A DNA stretch of 64,000 nt from Gonatopus flavifemur (lineage: Eukaryota > Arthropoda > Insecta > Hymenoptera > Dryinidae). The translations under genes and the position numbers were made by a program. This document shows, piece by piece, positions 11,700 to 21,747 of this stretch. Under the pieces are notes generated by a model. It had not been told where the DNA came from, made no database searches, and worked only from the letters and a program-made list of their open reading frames with translations. The stretch spans positions 1,743,372 to 1,807,371 of the forward strand of contig JAFFJZ010000016.1 in NCBI GenBank assembly GCA_018340375.1, written 5' to 3'. Every line of letters starts with the position of its first letter. Within the stretch, counting starts at the first letter, position 1.

Positions 11700-13649
11700 A
11701 ATTGAGGGGCCAGATGCAATAAGGGGGTGTACGCTCGAACGTCCCAAAAAAGTTGCTTAATTATTGTCTCAATAACACAGTCCTTTATGTTTACCGGAAT
11801 GAGTTCCGTATGAAACATTGCTTTAATTCCTCAATTGTTTATACGAAATATCACTATTGACTTTATGAGGATATAATCACTTTGAAAAATGACGTGTTCA
11901 AAATTTACTCATTCCAATGTAAGAAACTTTTTTTACCCGAACAATTTTTCCATAGACCCAATATTTAGAAACTGTTTTGAACAAATTGGATAATTCGAAT
12001 GATTAAATTTTGCATCAGAGAAATATCCCGTATGGAAATATTTCGCTGAAAAATGTCTGCAAAACTATGAAAAATCTCTGAAAAAAAATGAAAAAACTCT
12101 GAGAAACTCTGAGAAACTCTGAGAATCTCTGAAATTTTGATGAGAAATCTAATATTTTTGAGACATTCTTTACAGACTTTTTTCAGACTTTTTTCAGAGT
12201 TTCTCAGAGTTCTTTCATACTTTTCCAGAGAAATAGTAACGAAATTGCACTCTGAAAAAACTCTGACAAAACTCTAATAAATTGTTGACATTTTTCTGAT
12301 TATTGAAAAATCCTGAAATTCAATAAATACATTCATATGCCGTATTCAAATATCATGTGTGAAAAAGTGTTTGAAAATTTTTTAATTTTTTTCTAGAAGT
12401 CAGAAAAATGTTAGCAATCCATCAGAGTTTTGTCAGAGTTTTTTCAGAGTGCAATTTCGTTACTATTTCTCTGAAAAAGAATGAAAAAACTCTGAGAAAC
12501 TCTGAAAAAAGGCTGAAAAAAGTCTGTAAAGAATGTCCCAAAAATATTAGATTTCTCATCAAAATTCCAGAGATTCTCAGAGTTTGTCAGAGTTTTTTCA
12601 TTTTTTTCAGAGATTTTTCATAGTTTTACAGACATTTTTCAGCGAAATATTTCCATACGGGATGTGATAAGGAATCTCAAAAAAATTTTATGATACTTGG
12701 ATTTTCCGAACCAAACGATATAAACCCCTTTTAAGATATGCATTTTTTAGGATTATTATTCTCTCATTTATCCAAATATAGTAATTATATTCGAATAAAC
12801 AATTGAGAAATTGCAGAAATCTTATATACAGAGCTTATTCCGAAAAGGTAAGGAACCGTGCTGTAAAGAAAGTTCTTCTTCAAAGTGAATAGTTTGTCCA
12901 TACAAACGTTACAAACAATTGAATTGTTGATTTAAAATAAATTGATAACGAATTTTGCAGGAATACTTCGATATTCGAATTCATTGACTCGAAAAAACAT
13001 AAACCAGGGTTAAAAAATCGAGTAAATATAATCTCTCCTACGGTCCCTAATATTCTGCCATTGAACGACGTAAAATGTGATGAGTTTTAGTTGCGCGTTC
13101 ATAAATAAATCGCTGTATTTCGCGAACTAATAGTCCAATCGATTTGAAATTTCCCAAAAAGTTTGTCCACACACCAACGAACAACTTTGTCACTGGAAGT
13201 TTTTTGTAGCTCAAACTTTCCTTACCACTTTTTTAATGCAAAGCATAAAAAACGTGATTTTGACTTCGAATTGAGAATGTATTGATTTGTTATGAATTTT
13301 TACAAACTTTCACGACATTATCGTCTTCGGGGAAGTCTTACGAATTAGAATCCGTAAGATTTATCTTGATATGTCGGAAAATGACTGAGTTACAACGAGC
13401 TTAATGTTGAAAAACATTGATTTCTGAAGAGAAAAAATTTGCAGTTTTTATTTTTTCACTCAAAAACCATTGATCACAGGAAAAAATCGTGACAAGAGAC
13501 TCGCATTGATTTTTTGAGACCTATGATCCAGTATTTTTCAAATTCCGAAATTCCAACTTTTGATTTTGGTGTGTCACGCCACAGCTTGAACAATTCTTTT
13601 CGGTGTTTTTGAGCGTACACCCGTTTAATGTATCCGGCCCCTCAATTGT
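11700..13649. repeat. Second inverted-repeat pair, interlocked with the first
   Basis: Left arm about 11700-11757 and right arm about 13590-13649 are inverse copies. Both carry GAGGGGCC and GGGTGTACGCTC or their complements. Fainter inverse similarity continues inside (CTCAATTGTTTAT near 11838 against its complement near 12800). The order on the chromosome is left A, left B, right A, right B, so this is not a simple nest with the 9603-13363 pair. Confidence 0.55.
12025..12663. mobile_element. 639-bp foldback element with ATCCCGTATGG ends
   Basis: Ends ATCCCGTATGGAAATATTTC and its exact inverse. Each arm is about 290 bp, rich in CTCTGAGAAACTCTGA and TTTTTCAGAG-type short repeats, with a central loop near 12290-12400. 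The ORF at 12408-12623 is arm sequence, not a gene. Target duplication is unclear. Confidence 0.75.
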
Positions 13650-13776
13650 CCAAATAGGCAATAAGGTCTAGATTTCCCTGGAAACATATGTTGCGGAAGT
13701 TTGAATCGTTTATTGATACGAATTGGTTACTGAATAACGAAATCCTAAGCTGTTGAAGACCCAAAATCTTGCGCAC

Positions 13777-13953
13777 GCCCGGATTACGATTCCAGGCGCC
13801 CTTACGCCAACAAGAGGTTCACCGCCCACTTGAGGAATTCAAAATCACAAAAAATACACCTTATCAGAAAAAAATTTTTTCCCAAGCTTATCCCCCCCCC
13901 AAAGACCTGGCGCCCTACGCCATGGCGTAGTTGGCGTATTGGGTAATCCGGGC
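13777..13953. mobile_element. 177-bp MITE with GCCCGGATTAC ends
   Basis: Exact terminal inverse GCCCGGATTAC/GTAATCCGGGC, with inner motifs CCAGGCGCC and TACGCC also inverted. A run of Cs lies at about 13891-13900. No ORF belongs to it. Confidence 0.7.
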
Positions 13954-14586
13954 CTGATGTTGCGATATATTCTTTAAACCATGTTTCCAGTTCTAAGGAG
14001 TTGAGGGGCCTCGAGCACGGCGATGGTTTGAATGTGTGTGTACGGATATACACAATATATGAAAATTTCGAGCGGGAAAAACTTAGCGCAAAGCTGTTGT
14101 GCAAAATAGCAATGGATATGAAATTTTCAAAATATTATCCCGTAGTGCTTACCTGGGATTGCGCCGTAAATACAAATTTAGCGATGAAATCACTGTTCAT
14201 TCTCTGTAAAAAGTTCATAAACACGCGAGACGATTTGACATTTTACCGCCTCTTTGTTTATTTTGAAAACATCGTAAGCCGCCGCAGCAGTTAAAGGTTG
14301 CGATTTGAAGTAAAAATTTCTTCAAATTTCCATTCCATATTCAAAATACCAAGGTTCTTGAAATGATTAATAAAATTTCTTGATTTCATATGTGATCATA
14401 TGTTTCAGTGATACTATAGCGAAAATATTTCGATGTAAAAAGCACGTTACACCCCCAGGAAACTCGAATATAGATGATTGGATTCAGATCGATTGATTTG
14501 GTTATCATGCCATATAAAACTTTTTCGGCAAAATTCCGGTTCATGTATAAAAAAAATATTCCATTCACTTAGGAAAGAGTAGGCTA
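13954..14586. other. No supported gene
   Basis: Two ORFs of about 100 codons (13802-14104 minus, 14001-14294 plus) overlap in opposite directions and show no domain or codon pattern I recognise. I see nothing else. Confidence 0.4.
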
Positions 14587-16011
14587 CCTTCTGATCAAAA
14601 AGTACCCGGAATTCTCTATTCAAACAAACCGCGCCTGAGATATTGTCGGAATCTTTTGTTTTCCATGTTATTTCATATGTTATTTAGCGCTCAAATGTCT
14701 GTTTGCGTCAGAGTGACCAACTGTGCATAATTTATGCACTTTTTCTGTTGGATCAACCCATCACAGTGTTTTATTAAAAGGAATGACCAATGAGAAAAGT
14801 TGAGAAATTTGAGAATTGGTCACCGTGGTTTGCGCCTCATTCGTCAGAAGTTAGTGCGCGTTGCCTTGTAAACGAGTCAGCGTTTGTTGTTTTCTGCGAA
14901 TTTCGCAATGTCGAATTGGGTTGAGCAAAGAGTTTGTCTAAAATTTTGTGTTTTTAATCAAATTTCATGTGCGGAAGTGTTGAAGATGTTAACAGAAACC
15001 TACTGGGACTCGACGATGTCGAAAACTCAAGCGTACGAGTGGTACAAAGAGTTTAAAGCAGGTCGTATTGTGGTTGATGATTTGCCTCGTTCCGGCCGTC
15101 CATCCACCAGTATCACTGATGAAAATATTGATGAAATCAAAGAAATCGTCGTGTGAGCATTAGGGAGATAGCATCCGATTTTGGTGTCTCGTTTGAATCG
15201 GTGCAGAACGTTATAAACAATATTTTGGCCATGAGACGAGTTGAAGCACGGCTTGTGCCGAGAGTGTTGTATTTGTGGCAGAAACAGCATTGCATCGATG
15301 TTGCTAAAGAAATGCTTTCTTTGAGCCAAAATGTTATCGAAGGCATCATTACCGGTGACGAAACATGGGTCCATGAATATGACATCGAAACTAACCAACA
15401 ATCATCGGAATGGTGCTTTTCAGATGAGTCAAAACCTAAAAAACCGCGACAGAGTCGATCTAAAATCAAGGTTTTGTTGACCGTTTTCTTTGATTGCCGT
15501 GGTGTGGTCCTCTCCGAATTTCTCCCACCAGGTCAGACAGTGAATAAAGAATATTACGTGAGCGTATTGAAGCGTTTGAGGGAAAACATTCATCGCAAAA
15601 AATCAGAATTGTGGAGAGATAACTCGTGGTTTCTTCATCACGATAACGCACCGGCACACACATCTCATCTTGTACGCGATTATTTGACTAAAAACAATAT
15701 TCATACCGTTCCTCAAGCTCCGTATTCATCTAATATGGCTCCTTGTGATTTTTTCCTATTCCCATGACTCAAGTTACCACTTCGCGGAAAGCGTTTTGAG
15801 ACGATTGAGGCAATAAAGTACGATTCACAGAAGGAACTGAAGACGATTCCGAAATCGGCCTATGCAAAATGTTTTGAAGATTGGAAGAAGCGTTGGAATA
15901 TGTGTATTGCTTGCAATGGAGATTACTTCAAAGGAAATAAAGTGAATATCGATGAATAATTGAACCGTTTCCGTTTCATTAAGAAATTCCGGGTACTTTT
16001 TGATCAGAAGG
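14587..16011 (+). mobile_element. Full-length mariner element (DD34D), defective
   Basis: 1425 bp between perfect 27-bp terminal inverted repeats that start CCTTCTGATCAAAAAGTACC, flanked by TA (14585-14586, 16012-16013). It contains one intronless transposase ORF on the plus strand. Length, TIR length and TA duplication fit mariner. The identical TIRs suggest it is not very old, but the ORF is broken. Confidence 0.95.
14908..15959 (+). pseudogene. Mariner transposase, frameshifted and with a stop
   Basis: Cut-and-paste transposase relic. The N-terminal helix-turn-helix part begins MSNWVEQRV and includes a WYKEFKAGR segment and RSGRPSTS. The catalytic half shows ITGDETW (first Asp), LHHDNAPAHTS (second Asp) and NMAPCDFFLF (third Asp), with 34 residues between the last two, hence DD34D. 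Two lesions: a deletion near 15150-15156 shifts the frame between KEIV and RVSIREIA, and TGA replaces one codon at about 15766 after FFLFP. Coding similarity continues to GDYFKGNKVNIDE and the TAA at 15957-15959. I chose 14908 as start because MSNW sits at the usual mariner N-terminus; an upstream in-frame ATG exists at 14884. Confidence 0.92.
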
Positions 16012-16050
16012 TATGGTCATGATGAACGAATTTCACCTGCAACAGTCCTA

Positions 16051-16486
16051 CCCTACAAACAATGATTATTGGTAGGAGTGTGCGAGTAGTGATTTTTTCG
16101 AGTCGAATCGAGTCGAGTAATCGAAGTTTCGAGCCGAGTACTCGAAATTCACCGAGTACTCGAAAAGTATATAATATATATGAATATGAATATAATCCAT
16201 ATGTGATAGTGGATAACGATCCCTTATGTTATCCAAGAATATTCTACCCTTGGCAAATGATAATTCATGATAATTTTAAGAAAATCGACAAATTACTCAA
16301 AGATTATCGAGTAGCTCGAAAATTTCGAGTAGTACAAAATACTCGACTCGACTCGGGAATATTCGAAAATTTCGAGTACTCGTACACACCTAATTATTGG
16401 CGTTTCAATGGGCCGCTGATAGTCCTGCGATGCCGGCAAAGGGCCGTCCATGGTCTTTTGAATGGCCTGCATTCGTGTTTGCTGGG
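16051..16486. mobile_element. 108-bp MITE split by a hAT-type insertion
   Basis: Ends CCCTACAAACA and TGTTTGCTGGG. With the insertion at 16073-16392 and one target copy removed it is 108 bp, exactly the size of the uninterrupted copy at 35520-35627. Both copies carry CGTTTCAATGG and an inverse partner. Confidence 0.85.
16073..16392. mobile_element. hAT-type MITE with 8-bp target duplication
   Basis: ATTATTGG occurs directly on both sides (16065-16072, 16393-16400). Ends TAGGAGTGTGCGAG and the inverse of TAGGTGTGTACGAG are imperfect TIRs. The interior is filled with TCGAGT/ACTCGA motifs. Eight-base duplication and TAGG.GTGTGCGA ends fit hAT. The homologous MITE at 35520 has the single empty site ATTACTGG, which confirms the boundaries. 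The ORF at 16062-16550 is coincidental. Confidence 0.92.
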
Positions 16487-17037
16487 TATACATCGTTTTA
16501 TATCGAAATTTGATTCGATTCAACCATGGGAGATGTCACATCCCTTATAAAATTTCCGAATTTTGCACATTCTATGTGGTTGCAATGAAAGTAAATTTCA
16601 CATTGAACATGAAATTTATACAGGGTGGCGCAAAAGTCTGGAAACACCTCCATGATAATTGCTTAAAATTTTCTCAACCAAAGGAGAGATCAAGGGATAT
16701 CATAACGGGGGACTTTGAGTTCTCCAGCCCTGTAGGGGGCGCTGGGGGTGGGGGAAAGGGGGCCAAAATTTTGAATGAGATGGGGGACTTGTGATACGTC
16801 TACTGATAGTGTGTTCCAACCCGAACCAAGCGGTTTTTTGTTTTTTGAAATCGGACCATTTTTCGCTGAGTTATCGTAATTTTAATACTCTGATGAGGCA
16901 AAGTCTGGAAACACCCCCATAAATCTCGAACGGGGCATGATAATTGGATCGAATTTTTTTTTTAATCGGGGGTTTTTTTATCCCAATCTTGGCATTACCC
17001 AGAATCAACGGCGTGGGCGTGTCGGGTTCCTGATTTC

Positions 17038-17040
<3 letters not shown>

Positions 17041-17074
<34 letters not shown>

Positions 17075-17165
17075 TAGGTTTGTGTGGGTGCGTGTGGGTA
17101 TGAGTGGGTGAGTGGTTGTGTGCGTGTGTGTGTGTGCGTGGGCGGTTGTGTTTCGGTGTCGGTGT
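17041..17165. repeat. (GT)n-rich block of the left arm
   Basis: GT dinucleotides, then GTGGGT/GTGTGC variants. The inverse CA block is at 18436-18562 in the right arm. ORFs reading HTHTHT or similar here are repeat artefacts. Confidence 0.9.
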
Positions 17166-17312
17166 GGGTGTGTGGTGGTTGATTTGATCGTATAGGCCTT
17201 CGGAGAACTATTCTTATCGATACTCACTTACGTGCGCGTATTCGGCATCGATTATTCTCAGGTTGATTTCAAAGCTGTGATATTCGGTATTTGAATAATC
17301 CGTTGATCGGAG

Positions 17313-18385
17313 ATGTCACTTTCAGAGGAAGAACGAATCATTATCTCAATGATGCGTGGCTACGGGGATCGTTAACGATCTTCCAGGGAGGTACAAACCT
17401 TATTCAACGATGAATATCGCGTCGGTACATCGGGAGTCTCCTTAGGTACTATCTCCAAAACAATCAAACGTTTTCCAGAAACTAGGAGTGTTAAGGATCG
17501 CCCGAGATGTGGCAGGCTACGCAAAACCAATAACCCTGATATTGCGGTGGAGGCCATACAATCATTTGTTGAGGAACCGCACACCTCCATCCGTAAAGCT
17601 TCACAAGCTCATGATATTAGTCGCCGCTCAATTCAGCGCATTCTTAAAACTGCGCAGTTCCATCCCTTCAAAATCAAACTTGTGCAAGAATTACTTGAGG
17701 ATGATTTTGACCGTTGCTTGCAATTTTGCGAAACCTTTATGGAAATGATCGATGAAGATCCTTACCTGTTAGATAGGGTTGTTTTTTCGGACGAGGCCAC
17801 TTTTTGCCTGAATGGTAATGTCAATAGACACGATTTCAGATATTGGAGGGACGAGAATCCTCATTGGATGACCGAATCAAGAAATTAATATCCAAAAAAA
17901 TTCAATAATCGGGCGGGGATAATGGGGAATCAGGTTATAGGGCCATTTTCCATTGAAGGGAATCTCACAGCTGCAAAATATTTGGATTTGCTTCGGGATC
18001 ATATTGTCCCTTCGATTTTGAATATTGCTGGTGATAATTTCGATACGGTGTGGTTCCAGCAAGATGGGGCACCAGCTCATTTTGGCATTCAGGTGAGGCA
18101 TTTCCTTGATGAGACATTCCCAAACCGATGGATTGGGCGGAGGGAAGAAAATTTAGTGGCCACCCCGATCTCCAGACCTCACGCCGTTGGATTTTTTTGT
18201 GAGGATTCCTAAAAGATCGAGTGTACCGCACAAAACCTGCAAATTTGGACGAGTTGTGACAGAACATCATCGACGAAACAGGGTTGATCACTCCACAAAT
18301 GTTGCGAGAAGTCGAACGGAGTTTGTATGAGCGATTAGCGAGCTGTCAGGAAGTTGGAGGACACCAGTTCGAACAATTGCGATAG
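17313..18385 (+). pseudogene. DD41D-type transposase, several lesions
   Basis: Cut-and-paste transposase relic of the Tc1/mariner superfamily. Starts MSLSEEERIIISMMRG; helix-turn-helix region (SIRKASQAHDISRRSIQRIL); first Asp in VVFSDEATF; then GPFSIEGNLTA; second Asp in WFQQDGAPAHFG; third Asp in SPDLTPLDFF after a frame change. The spacing between the second and third Asp is 41 residues once the shift is allowed, hence the DD41D call. Lesions: TAA at 17373-17375, TAA at 17886-17888, a one-base gain near 18145-18165, and TGA near 18254 in DEL*QNI. The frame is otherwise continuous to the TAG at 18383-18385. It is non-functional as it stands. Confidence 0.88.
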
Positions 18386-18847
18386 TGTGCCGAGCGCATG
18401 ATCGTTGATGATGATTGTTCGAACCGACAAAAAAAACCGCGCGCACACACACCTACTCACAACCACACCCACACTCACCGACAACCACACACAAACACTC
18501 ACCCACCCATATCCACACGCACCCACGCAAACCCACACACACGCACACACACACACACACAAGGAATCAGGTTCCCGACACGTCCACGCCGTTGATTCTG
18601 GGTAATGCCAAGATTGGGATAAAAAAAACCTCCGATTCAAAAAAAATTCGATCCAATTATCATGCCCCGTTCAAGAGTTATGGAGGTGTTTCCAGACTTT
18701 GCCACATCAGAGTATTAAAATTACGATAACTCAGCGAAAAATGGTCCGATTTCAAAAAACAAAAAACCGCTGGGTTCGGGTTGGAACACACTATCAGTAG
18801 ACGTATCACAAGCCCCCCATCTCATTCAAGATTTTGGCCCCCTTTCC

Positions 18848-19200
18848 TGGTGCTTTAGGCAATATAGTTGAAGTTTTTTCTTATTTCTTATGGATCTAGC
18901 TCAGTCTTGTTTTAAAATCTAATATAAAGATGTAGTTGCCCCCAGGGCACCTCCACGTGGTGACGGTGGGCAACGGAGTTGTCTCACTATCCGGCGAAGC
19001 CCCTGGGTTACGACTTACATGCCGTCACGGCAACTACTCATAAAAAACTTACGAGACAGGATGACGGAAAACCAGAATCGGTGGCTGGTCAGGGTGGGGA
19101 AGCGGGCCCGCAGGCGTCGTCATCATGCGACCGCAGCTGTACATTGGTGGGAAACTTGGCCTCTGTAGAGTCTAATGCTCCAAGAAATTTATCATGTTTC
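18848..19200. other. Leader region before the 569-codon ORF
   Basis: AT-rich to about 18935, then a GC-rich stretch to about 19170 whose composition is unlike the ORF that follows. The reading frame is open from 18979 but has no ATG until 19201; a TGA lies in frame at 18961-18963. The GC-rich part may be a leader acquired from another element. Confidence 0.45.
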
Positions 19201-20910
19201 ATGAAACTCAATCATTTTTGTGTTGTTTGTGGGGAGTATATTCCACACAAAAAAATCACATTTTCAGATTCATTGAAAGAAAAATATTGCAAAATTTATA
19301 ATGTTTCAATATCATTGGATAACGCTTATACATCAAAATCTATATGTCATGAATGCCGCAACGTTTCAAATGGAATTAACAAGAAAGTATGTTCTCAGCC
19401 AATGATATGGAGACCACCAACAGATCATACCACTGACTGTTACTTCTGTTTAACAAATTTGAAAGGGTACAACCGAAGGAATAAGAATTCTATATCTTAC
19501 GTACGAGTAACATCTGTAACTTTACCAGTTTTTATTGACACAGATCCTGATCACATCATGGAGATTAATGAATCAGAACAAGAGACGTTGGTTGATGAAG
19601 ATATGCCAGATGAAATGGTCCAACTTCAAGAAAGTGAAAATTTTAGCACATCAGAATCAGATGATGAAGGAAGTACATCGGAAGACAAAACGTTTAATCA
19701 AAACGAATTGAGCGATCTCTGCAGGGACTTAGGACTCTCGAAAGATAAATCGGGGCTTTTAGCATCTAGGCTGAAGCAAAAGAAGTGTCTATCAAAAGAA
19801 ACAAAAATTTCTTTCTATCGTTCGAGAGAACGTCCGTTCAGGAAATATTTTGCCAAAATGAAAAATCTAGTCTACTGCCATAATATTGAAGGATTAGTGC
19901 AAGAATACGGTTTGAAGCACACAGCAAGTGATTGGCGACTGTTTATAGATTCTTCTAAAAGGAGCCTGAAAGCTATACTGTTACATAACGGTAACGTTCA
20001 TGCCCCTTCACCAATAGCTCATTCTGTTGTACTAGATGAAGAATATCATAATTTGGAGTTACTTTTGCAGAAATCAAAGTACGATCGAAACCAGTGGCAA
20101 TTTTGTGGAGACTTGAAGATATTTACAATATTACTAGGCCAGCAAAAAGGGAACACTCCTTTTCCCTGTTTTATCTGTGGGTGGAATAGTCGGGCTCGAG
20201 ATAAGCATTATGTAAAAAAAGACTGGCTATTAAGAAAGGAAATAATTCCAAGGAAAAAAAATATTATAGGTCCAAGTTTAATATCAACCGATGAAGTCCT
20301 ACTTCCCCATTTGCATATAAAACTCGGTCTTGCAAAGCAACTGGTGAAGGCCATGGGCCGAAACGAAAGTCCTGCGTTCATGCATATTTTTGAAGTACTA
20401 CCCTATCTTTCGGAAGCTAAAATCAAAGAGGGCGTATTCACTGGGCCACAAATAAGAGACCTCCCGAGAAATGAAACATTCGAAAGGAAAATGAATATAA
20501 CAGAGAAAGCAGCTTGGAAAAGTTTCAGAGAGGTGTCGACTAAATTCCTTGGCAATCATAAAGACCCTGATTATAAAAATATTGTTGGAAACTTATTTAA
20601 AAATTACAAGGAAATGAGGTGTTTAATGAGCTTGAAACTACATTCTCTCGATTCACACCTTGATTGGTTCCCTGAGAATCTTGGAGATTTTAGTGAAGAG
20701 CATGGAGAAAGGATGCATCAAGACTTGAGTGGATTTGAAAACAGGTATCAAGGTGTCTGGGGGATAAAGATGTTCGCAGATAATTGCTGGAACCTTAAGC
20801 GTGATTCCAGTGAAGCTCATAACAGAAAATCAAAAAGAAGACGAGAAACGGAAGCGTACTCGTTCAAAGTAGTACCCCAACGTGAGAGGCAAGGGGACAC
20901 ACAGAAATAA
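19201..20910 (+). CDS. Intact 569-codon ORF of a dispersed arthropod family, function unknown
   Basis: I recognise the family as uncharacterised proteins present in many arthropod genomes, often in repeated copies, but know no assigned function. Seen: Cys pairs at residues 7/10 and 49/52 (FCVVCGE, ICHEC), a likely zinc site; a second pair at 80/83 (CYFCLTNLKGYNRR); an acidic linker about 111-165; then a conserved half with LFIDSSKRSLKA (Asp250), CGDLKI (Asp304), CFICGW (323-328), LHIKLGLAKQ, FLGNHKDPDY (449-458) and EEHGERMHQD (499-508). Three well-spaced acidic residues would be compatible with an RNase H-fold DDE/D enzyme; that is inference. Start: the first ATG in frame is at 19201, just before the Cys motif. 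No internal stop or frameshift, unlike the neighbouring transposase. The C-terminus (after RKSKRRR) may be read-through sequence, since it departs from the conserved block. Confidence 0.75.
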   Translation: MKLNHFCVVCGEYIPHKKITFSDSLKEKYCKIYNVSISLDNAYTSKSICHECRNVSNGINKKVCSQPMIWRPPTDHTTDCYFCLTNLKGYNRRNKNSISYVRVTSVTLPVFIDTDPDHIMEINESEQETLVDEDMPDEMVQLQESENFSTSESDDEGSTSEDKTFNQNELSDLCRDLGLSKDKSGLLASRLKQKKCLSKETKISFYRSRERPFRKYFAKMKNLVYCHNIEGLVQEYGLKHTASDWRLFIDSSKRSLKAILLHNGNVHAPSPIAHSVVLDEEYHNLELLLQKSKYDRNQWQFCGDLKIFTILLGQQKGNTPFPCFICGWNSRARDKHYVKKDWLLRKEIIPRKKNIIGPSLISTDEVLLPHLHIKLGLAKQLVKAMGRNESPAFMHIFEVLPYLSEAKIKEGVFTGPQIRDLPRNETFERKMNITEKAAWKSFREVSTKFLGNHKDPDYKNIVGNLFKNYKEMRCLMSLKLHSLDSHLDWFPENLGDFSEEHGERMHQDLSGFENRYQGVWGIKMFADNCWNLKRDSSEAHNRKSKRRRETEAYSFKVVPQRERQGDTQK

Positions 20911-21179
20911 AGTACCCCAAAGGGATCGGAAATTTGCCACGTCCACGTCGTCGATTCTGGGTAACGCTAAGAGCAAGAACAGAGTTTGATATAAAATTCC
21001 ATTTAGGCTTGTCTACACACAAGCATTGTGCATGGAAAACATTGCTACATTCCATTATTACCCTAGGTGTCAACTTTAGAGGTTTCAAAAACTTACAAAA
21101 TACACACAGTATGATTCTAAGGATTCCTTATAAGCAAGTTGCCATATGATTATGTCTTAGGCGACCACCGCATAAGAGC
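20911..21179. other. Segment with DD41D terminal-repeat remnant
   Basis: Contains CACGTCCACGTCGTCGATTC and TGGGTAACGC at 20938-20965, matching the arm of the DD41D unit near 18580-18605. The small ORF at 20934-21149 simply reads through it. No other feature. Confidence 0.55.
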
Positions 21180-21747
21180 TATTTGGTTAGAGACAAAGTC
21201 TTATGGTCAGACTAACTACAGAATCCTACTTAGAAGCCTTAAAAACACGCGCAAAAATTTTTCGCAGATATTTCCGTGGAAATATGTTGATTTGACCTCA
21301 AAATGACCTTAAAATGACCTTAGACAAAGGCGGAAGGCCAAAAAAAGTACGGAATCGGATTCAGGGACCTCAAAAACATACGCATGATTTTTTTCAGATT
21401 TTTTCGGTCGCATCTAGTCACTTTGACCTTTAAATTACCTTCAAATGACCTTAAAAAGACCTCCATATGATCTTTATCAAAATCTTCTGGCCAGACAAAC
21501 TACAAAATAGAATTCAGAGGCCTTAAAAACATGCGCAAAAATTTTTCGCAGATATTTTCGTGGGAACATGTTGATTTGACCTTGAAATGACCTCAAAATG
21601 ACCTTGGACAAAGGCGAAAGGCCAAACAAACTACGGAATCGTATTCAGGGACCTCAAAAACATACGCATGATTTTTTTCAGATTTTTTCGGTCGCATTAA
21701 GTCACTCTGACCTTCAAATGACCTTGAACCTCATGTGATGCAGGTTA
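21180..21747. repeat. ~284-bp tandem repeat with TGACCT direct repeats
   Basis: Two units of about 284 bp (compare 21251 and 21535, start of GCAAAAATTTTTCGCAGATA). Each consists of two related half-units (GGACCTCAAAAACATACGCA against GCCTTAAAAACACGCGC). Each unit carries TGACCT three times with exactly 5-base spacers: 21293, 21304, 21315 and 21577, 21588, 21599. No coding potential. Confidence 0.8.

Larger units (their letters stand above)
9603..13363. repeat. Pair of ~295-bp inverted repeats 3.2 kb apart
   Basis: Left arm 9603-9897 and right arm 13070-13363 are inverted copies at roughly three-quarters identity by eye. Each outer end carries its own small palindrome (CTTACGAATT..AATTCGTAAG type), followed by GACTTCCCCGAAGA. 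The arms share CTTTGCAT plus AAAAAGTGGT and ACAGCGATTTATTTAT blocks. The space between holds several other foldback elements. It may be an old large foldback transposon; no transposase is visible. Confidence 0.65.
16753..18847 (+). mobile_element. Inner DD41D unit with ~420-bp inverted repeats
   Basis: Left arm 16753 to about 17190 and right arm about 18430 to 18847 are inverted copies. Each includes a second internal terminus-like motif (AAAGTCTGGAAACACC), a GGGGCATGATAATTGG block, the CAACGGCGTG segment, and a GT/CA-rich block. Long arms containing simple repeats are unusual for Tc1/mariner elements. The transposase pseudogene lies between them. Confidence 0.8.

Noticed and set aside
12408..12623. 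71-codon ORF
   Set aside because: Lies in a palindromic arm of the 12025-12663 element, with repeat-derived sequence.
14001..14294. 97-codon ORF
   Set aside because: Overlaps an opposite-strand ORF, has no motif, and spans the edge of repeat sequence.
18335..18729. ORFs rich in Cys/Val or Thr/His/Pro
   Set aside because: Translations of the CA/GT simple repeat in the DD41D arm; the same is true near 16871-17227.
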